DNA from: an uncultured Collinsella sp.
Lineage (GTDB): Bacteria > Actinomycetota > Coriobacteriia > Coriobacteriales > Coriobacteriaceae
Length of the DNA stretch: 64,000 nt
Direction of reading: 5' to 3'
Assembly: GCA_902495355.1 (NCBI GenBank)
Contig: CABUWV010000002.1
Coordinates: 62,001-126,000, forward strand
Position 1 is the stretch's first letter, and every line of letters begins with the position of its first letter. Below the pieces are notes generated by a model. That model saw only the letters and a list, made by a program, of their open reading frames with translations, was not told the DNA's origin and did not search any database. The position numbers and the translations under genes were made by a program. Positions 60,048-64,000 of this stretch are shown one piece after another.

Positions 60048-61805
60048 CTACAGCTGCCAGTCCGCCGCTTCCTTTTGCAGCGCGACCATGCGGGCGAATT
60101 CTCCGCCTGCTGCCTTGAGCTGCGCCGGAGTGCCCTGCTCGGCAACCACACCATCCTTGAGCACGACGATTTTGTCGGCATTTTCCACCGTACGCATACG
60201 GTGGGCAATAACGATAACCGTCTTACCTGCAAGCAGACGGGAGAGTGCCTGCTGTACCACGGTCTCGTTCTCCACGTCCAAGCTCGCCGTCGCCTCGTCC
60301 AACAGCACGATGGGCGCATCTTTGAGCAGCGCGCGGGCGATAGAGATGCGCTGGCGCTCGCCGCCGGACAGCTTGGAGCCGTTCTCGCCGATCATGGTGT
60401 CGTAGCCCTGCGGCATGCGGTTTACGAACTCGTCGCAGTTGGCGGCACGCGCGGCCGCAAGCACTTCCTCATCGGTGGCATCACGACGCCCGAGGCGGAT
60501 GTTTCCCATCACCGTGTCGTCAAAGAGCAGCACGTCTTGGAACACAATGGCGTAGTCGCGCAGCAGCACCTCGGGATCAACGCTCGCTACATCCACGCCA
60601 CCCACGGTGACCGTGCCTTCGGTGGCATCCCAAAAGCGCGCGGCCAGGCGGCTCACCGTAGACTTACCGGAACCCGAAGGACCGACCAGCGCCGTGACCT
60701 CGCCTTCCTTGGCGGTAAAGCTCACATCGGTAAGAACTTTCTCGCCGGCACGGCCGTCCTCGCCCGCACCATAGCCAAATGCCACGTGATCGAACACCAC
60801 ATCGTGGCCCACGGGCTCAAATATCTCGCTGCCCCGCGCCACAGGCTCTTCCATGATGGAACGCATGCGCTTGGCAGACGACTCGGCGGCAAACAGCTCG
60901 GACATTAACATTAACGCCTGGTCAAAGGGCGCATAGATACGGCTCACCATAAGCAGGAAGGCAAACAACACCAAAAAGTCGACCTGCCCGGAGGCGACCA
61001 TCGCGGCACCCGTGACCAGCGTGGTGGCAATACCCAGACGCAGGATGGCAAAGGCGGAGTTGACCAAAAGCCCGTTAGCGAGCTCGCCCTTGGTGGTCTC
61101 ACGCTCCTCGGCATCGATCACGGCGTTGAGTCCCTCAAGATAATGGGCCTCCTGGTTGGTGGCACGGATCTCGCGAACGCAGTCGAGCGTCTCTTGAATC
61201 GCCTCGGTAACCTTGACCTTCTCGGCACGCACGCGATCGAACACCGGGGTCATGGGGCCGCGTGTTAGATACAGCACGGCAAAGGCCACGGAAACGCTCC
61301 AAAAAGCCGCGATCGCCAGCTGCCAGCAAAAGAACAGCGACGCCACGAACACAATGGCGCTTGCGATGATGGCACCCCAAAGCTCTCCCAGCACGTGGCT
61401 GTAGGCGTGCTCCATGGCCTGGACGTCGCCCATGATGGTCTCGGTTAAATCGGCCAGATCACGACGACCAAAAAACGACAGCGGCAGTTTGCGCAAGCGC
61501 TCGGCGATCTCCATACGCTGCTTGCCGCACTCCTCGTAAAAGATGCAGTAGGTGTAGTAATACTGCTGCCAGTTAGAGGCAAAGAGCAGCACGAAAAAGA
61601 CCAGGAGGCCGCCCACGATCGGCAGGGCATCCGGCAGGTCAGCCCCGCTGGCGAGATGCTCGACAAAACCGGCCATGACCAGGAACAAAAAGCCCATGCC
61701 GGCCATGGTAATGAGATTGGTGAGCGTGGTCCAGAAAATGCCGCGTTTTACGCCGGCGACGCCTTTATCGGATAGGAAATACTTCTTTTGGAATGAGGCG
61801 AACAT
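60048..61805 (-). CDS. ABC transporter, fused permease-ATPase, subunit 2
   Basis: 585 residues. Type IV exporter fold: six membrane helices (~25-310), then a nucleotide-binding domain with Walker A GPSGSGKST, signature LSGGERQR and Walker B IVLLDEATASLD. It pairs with the gene at 61806-63632, whose stop codon abuts this start with no gap; such heterodimers include the YbtPQ and IrtAB iron-siderophore systems. Confidence 0.92.
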   Translation of the reverse strand: MFASFQKKYFLSDKGVAGVKRGIFWTTLTNLITMAGMGFLFLVMAGFVEHLASGADLPDALPIVGGLLVFFVLLFASNWQQYYYTYCIFYEECGKQRMEIAERLRKLPLSFFGRRDLADLTETIMGDVQAMEHAYSHVLGELWGAIIASAIVFVASLFFCWQLAIAAFWSVSVAFAVLYLTRGPMTPVFDRVRAEKVKVTEAIQETLDCVREIRATNQEAHYLEGLNAVIDAEERETTKGELANGLLVNSAFAILRLGIATTLVTGAAMVASGQVDFLVLFAFLLMVSRIYAPFDQALMLMSELFAAESSAKRMRSIMEEPVARGSEIFEPVGHDVVFDHVAFGYGAGEDGRAGEKVLTDVSFTAKEGEVTALVGPSGSGKSTVSRLAARFWDATEGTVTVGGVDVASVDPEVLLRDYAIVFQDVLLFDDTVMGNIRLGRRDATDEEVLAAARAANCDEFVNRMPQGYDTMIGENGSKLSGGERQRISIARALLKDAPIVLLDEATASLDVENETVVQQALSRLLAGKTVIVIAHRMRTVENADKIVVLKDGVVAEQGTPAQLKAAGGEFARMVALQKEAADWQL

Positions 61806-63632
61806 TTAGGCCTCGCCTCCCTTCGTGACGGCGGCATCCGCGGTCGCTGCAGTGATTTTCCAGCTCGCGGCCTGTTCGTATTCGGCCCACATCTTGGCAT
61901 ACAGACCCTCTTGGGACAGCAACTCGGCATGGGTACCCGACTCCTGCACGCTGCCCTGGTTGAGCACCACGATTTGGTCTGCGCCCACTACAGTCGAGAG
62001 TCGGTGCGCAATCATAATGACCGTGCGACCCGCCGCCAGCTTGCTAAAGGCGCGCTGGATGAGCGCCTCGTTCTCGGGATCGGCAAACGCCGTGGCCTCA
62101 TCGAGCACCACGATAGGCGCGTCTTTAAGGATCGCGCGGGCGAGTGCCACGCGCTGGACCTCGCCGCCCGAAAGATATGCTCCGCCGGCGCCGAGCATGG
62201 TGTTGATGCCCTGGGGGAGCTTGGCCACAATGTCGTCGCACTGAGCTGCGGAGAGGGCCGCACGCACTTCGTCGTCAGTGGCCGAAGGCTTGGAGGCGCG
62301 CACGTTATCGGCAAGTGTTTGCCGGAACAGCTGGTTGGTCTGGAACACAAAGGCGACCTGGTCCATAAGCTCGTACGGATCCATATCGCGAACGTCCACA
62401 CCGCCTACGAGCACTCGACCCGAGGAGACGTCCCAAAAACGCGGGATCAGGCTTGCGCAGGTTGACTTACCGCCACCCGAGGGACCCACCAGGGCGAGGG
62501 TGCTACCCGCGGAAACGCTAAAACTCACATGGCTGACAGCAGGTGCTTCGGCTCCCTCGTAGGTAAAGCTCACGTCCTCAAATCGCACGTCGCCGCCAGC
62601 AGGGTGCTTGGGGTGGGCGGGCACGGATAGCTGCTTGGAATCCATGACGCTTCGAATTCTAGCCAGCGAATCGGCACTCATCTGAGAGGCCTCGCCCACA
62701 AACATGAGCTTGGTCATGGCCGTCGGCACCACGGCCGAAAATATCGCGTAAAACGTGAAGTTGGTCATAAAATGCGCGAAGTCCGTCTCGCCCGGCGCCA
62801 ACAGCAGCGCCACGGGCAACAGGAATGCCACAAGACCATTGAGCGCGGTAAGGTTAAGTACCTGCGGACCTCGGCAGAACGTGCCCGCATAGTTTTGTGC
62901 CATGTCGGCGTATTCGGCGATCGCATCGTGGAAGGCCTTAAAGGAGTAGACCGTCTGCTGAAACACCTTGACCACGGGGATGCCGCGTACGTATTCGGTG
63001 CCGGTCTTGTTCATCTTGACCAGTGCTCCCATGTAGGCCTTCATAAACTCGGCGCCTTTGCCGCCCATCATGGTGGCCATGGCGCCAAACGAAACGACGA
63101 CCGAGATAAGGCATGCCGCGCCCAAGCGCCAATCGAGGGCGAAAAGCAACACGAGCAGGCCCACGACCATGGCGGCGGCGCCTGCGATATCGGGCAGCAT
63201 GTGCGCGAGCAAAGTCTCGGTGGAGGCGGCGCATCCGTCTACAACACGACGCAGCTCACCGGTGGCGTGCGTGTCAAAGTAGCCAAGCGGCAGCTTAAGC
63301 AGGTGCTCGCTCGTAGTCTTGCGGATATTGGACGCGCAGCGAAACGCAGACAGGTGCGTGCACATGAGCCCCACGAAATAAACTACGATGCTTGCCAGGG
63401 CAAAACCCACGGCCCACCAGCCATACGTCGCGATGTCACAGGCTTCGCTCCAGTTAGGTGCCACGGCGATCAGATCGCGCGCGACAAGCCAAATGCACAC
63501 GTACGGGCCAAAGCTCAGCAGCTGCGAGAGCGCCGAAAGCGCCATGCCCAAATACGTTAGGAATTTGCGGTCACCGGCATACGCGAGCAACTCGCCGATG
63601 CCTCCACCTTCCCTTTTTGATCCCTTTGCCAT
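61806..63632 (-). CDS. ABC transporter, fused permease-ATPase, subunit 1 (YbtPQ/IrtAB-like)
   Basis: 608 residues. Six membrane helices (~20-330) then an ATPase domain with GPSGGGKST, LSGGEVQR and VLDEATAFADPENE. The ATAFADPENE string after Walker B is, from memory, characteristic of the YbtP/YbtQ/IrtA group, which have an exporter fold but import ferric siderophores. The Ala/Phe at the position after the Glu differs from the partner subunit (ATASLD). First gene of the pair; divergent from an AraC-like regulator, the arrangement seen with ybtPQ and ybtA. Substrate is inferred, not shown. Confidence 0.9.
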   Translation of the reverse strand: MAKGSKREGGGIGELLAYAGDRKFLTYLGMALSALSQLLSFGPYVCIWLVARDLIAVAPNWSEACDIATYGWWAVGFALASIVVYFVGLMCTHLSAFRCASNIRKTTSEHLLKLPLGYFDTHATGELRRVVDGCAASTETLLAHMLPDIAGAAAMVVGLLVLLFALDWRLGAACLISVVVSFGAMATMMGGKGAEFMKAYMGALVKMNKTGTEYVRGIPVVKVFQQTVYSFKAFHDAIAEYADMAQNYAGTFCRGPQVLNLTALNGLVAFLLPVALLLAPGETDFAHFMTNFTFYAIFSAVVPTAMTKLMFVGEASQMSADSLARIRSVMDSKQLSVPAHPKHPAGGDVRFEDVSFTYEGAEAPAVSHVSFSVSAGSTLALVGPSGGGKSTCASLIPRFWDVSSGRVLVGGVDVRDMDPYELMDQVAFVFQTNQLFRQTLADNVRASKPSATDDEVRAALSAAQCDDIVAKLPQGINTMLGAGGAYLSGGEVQRVALARAILKDAPIVVLDEATAFADPENEALIQRAFSKLAAGRTVIMIAHRLSTVVGADQIVVLNQGSVQESGTHAELLSQEGLYAKMWAEYEQAASWKITAATADAAVTKGGEA

Positions 63633-63752
63633 GAGATTCCTTTCTAACGGCTTGAGAGTTAACCGTAATCAACTTATCATTGATATGTTAGCCATGGCTC
63701 ACAATCGAGCCAGGCGTGGACGTTTCTGCAAAGGAAAGGGACGCTTTTGCAA

Positions 63753-64000
63753 ATGCGGCGGGCAGCGACCGACATAACCGAGCTCTACGCACCACAGTTT
63801 GAGCAGTTTGGCTTGGAGCTTACCGGCAAGGGCGCCGTCTTTACCGGCGAGGTGGCAAACGACCGGGCACACGGACGCGCATGGATCATGCCTCTCTCCC
63901 CTGCCTGCATCGTCATGGAGCATTTCATCACCCCGACGCACGATATGTACCTGGCCGAATACACGCCCGAGCCATACGCCTGTGTGAGCGAGGTCAGCGC
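63753..64000 (+). CDS. AraC-like transcriptional regulator, N-terminal part (cut by window edge)
   Basis: The frame from ATG 63753 stays open to the window end (82 codons): MRRAATDITELYAPQF, then GAVFTGEVANDRAHGRAWIMPLSPACIVMEHFITPTHDMYLAEYTPEPYACVSEVS. The layout is that of the sensor half of Coriobacteriia AraC-type regulators; the DNA-binding half is outside, so the family is inferred. It is divergent from the ABC pair and could control it. The start is provisional because only a weak AAAGG lies upstream. Confidence 0.6.
   Translation, partial: MRRAATDITELYAPQFEQFGLELTGKGAVFTGEVANDRAHGRAWIMPLSPACIVMEHFITPTHDMYLAEYTPEPYACVSEVS

Noticed and set aside
63699..63941. Minus-strand 80-codon frame at the right edge
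   Set aside because: Antisense to the AraC-like frame that stays open to the window end; no ribosome site.

Overview
The window is G+C-rich, densely coded, and looks like the chromosome of a gut anaerobe of the class Coriobacteriia (Actinomycetota), most likely Collinsella. This placement is inferred from gene content: many PTS permeases, iron-dependent alcohol dehydrogenases, a type III glutamine synthetase, a one-piece lipid II amidating enzyme and clostridia-like metabolic genes in a high-G+C background. No 16S gene is present to settle it. There is no prophage, CRISPR array or large mobile element. Accessory DNA is limited to an IS200-type transposase, a restriction-modification pair, tRNA and tmRNA 3'-end fragments and several repeated intergenic hairpins.

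Layout. 1-7006 (minus): a sugar locus with a LevR-like regulator, mannose-family PTS IIB-IIC-IID-IIA, a GH172 (DUF2961) glycosidase and a ROK sugar kinase cut by the window edge. 7181-7945: a gene graveyard with a truncated mtnN. 7946-13014: guaA, ansA, a small XRE regulator with a perfect palindromic operator, and ychF. 13142-18452: a phospho-alpha-glucoside locus (GH4, EIICB; divergent zinc dehydrogenase and GntR regulator). 18584-23578: a poly-ferredoxin protein and three iron-containing alcohol dehydrogenases. 24079-28418: two paralogous TPR-like proteins and a natural MurT-GatD fusion. 28426-29227: repeats, tRNA-Glu and a tandem copy of its 3' end. 29228-34607: a serine hydrolase and a second GH4/EIIBC/GntR locus. 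34690-35395: the IS200-like element.

35465-44442: glutamine synthetase III, then metF, a separate MetH reactivation protein and metH, with a lower-G+C restriction-modification pair wedged in just before metH. 44551-47578: a UPF0210 protein, a 134-bp element with perfect 32-bp inverted repeats, a methyltransferase and yhbY. 47648-54967: a very large STAND/SARP regulator, nagB, EIIA-Glc, glmM and the rplM-rpsI operon. 55161-64000: a patatin-like protein, tmRNA, a hypothetical protein, an unusual P1B-type ATPase with its DUF6110 partner, a YbtPQ-like ABC pair and a divergent AraC-like regulator cut by the window edge.

How the parts connect. The two GH4 loci share operator-like TGTCTAGACA palindromes and a second conserved promoter motif, so they probably respond to related GntR regulators. 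Neither glucose-superfamily permease carries an IIA domain; the lone EIIA-Glc at 52096-52593 is the obvious phosphate donor. The last 6 kb read as a metal/iron-transport neighbourhood. The items most worth following up are the LevR-like regulator that has lost its sigma-54 contact loop and Walker B acids, the pairing of GH172 with a phosphorylating PTS, the restriction-modification insertion that now overlaps the start of metH, the MurT-GatD fusion with its TPR neighbours, the P1B ATPase without the usual CPx proline, and the 32-bp inverted-repeat element.
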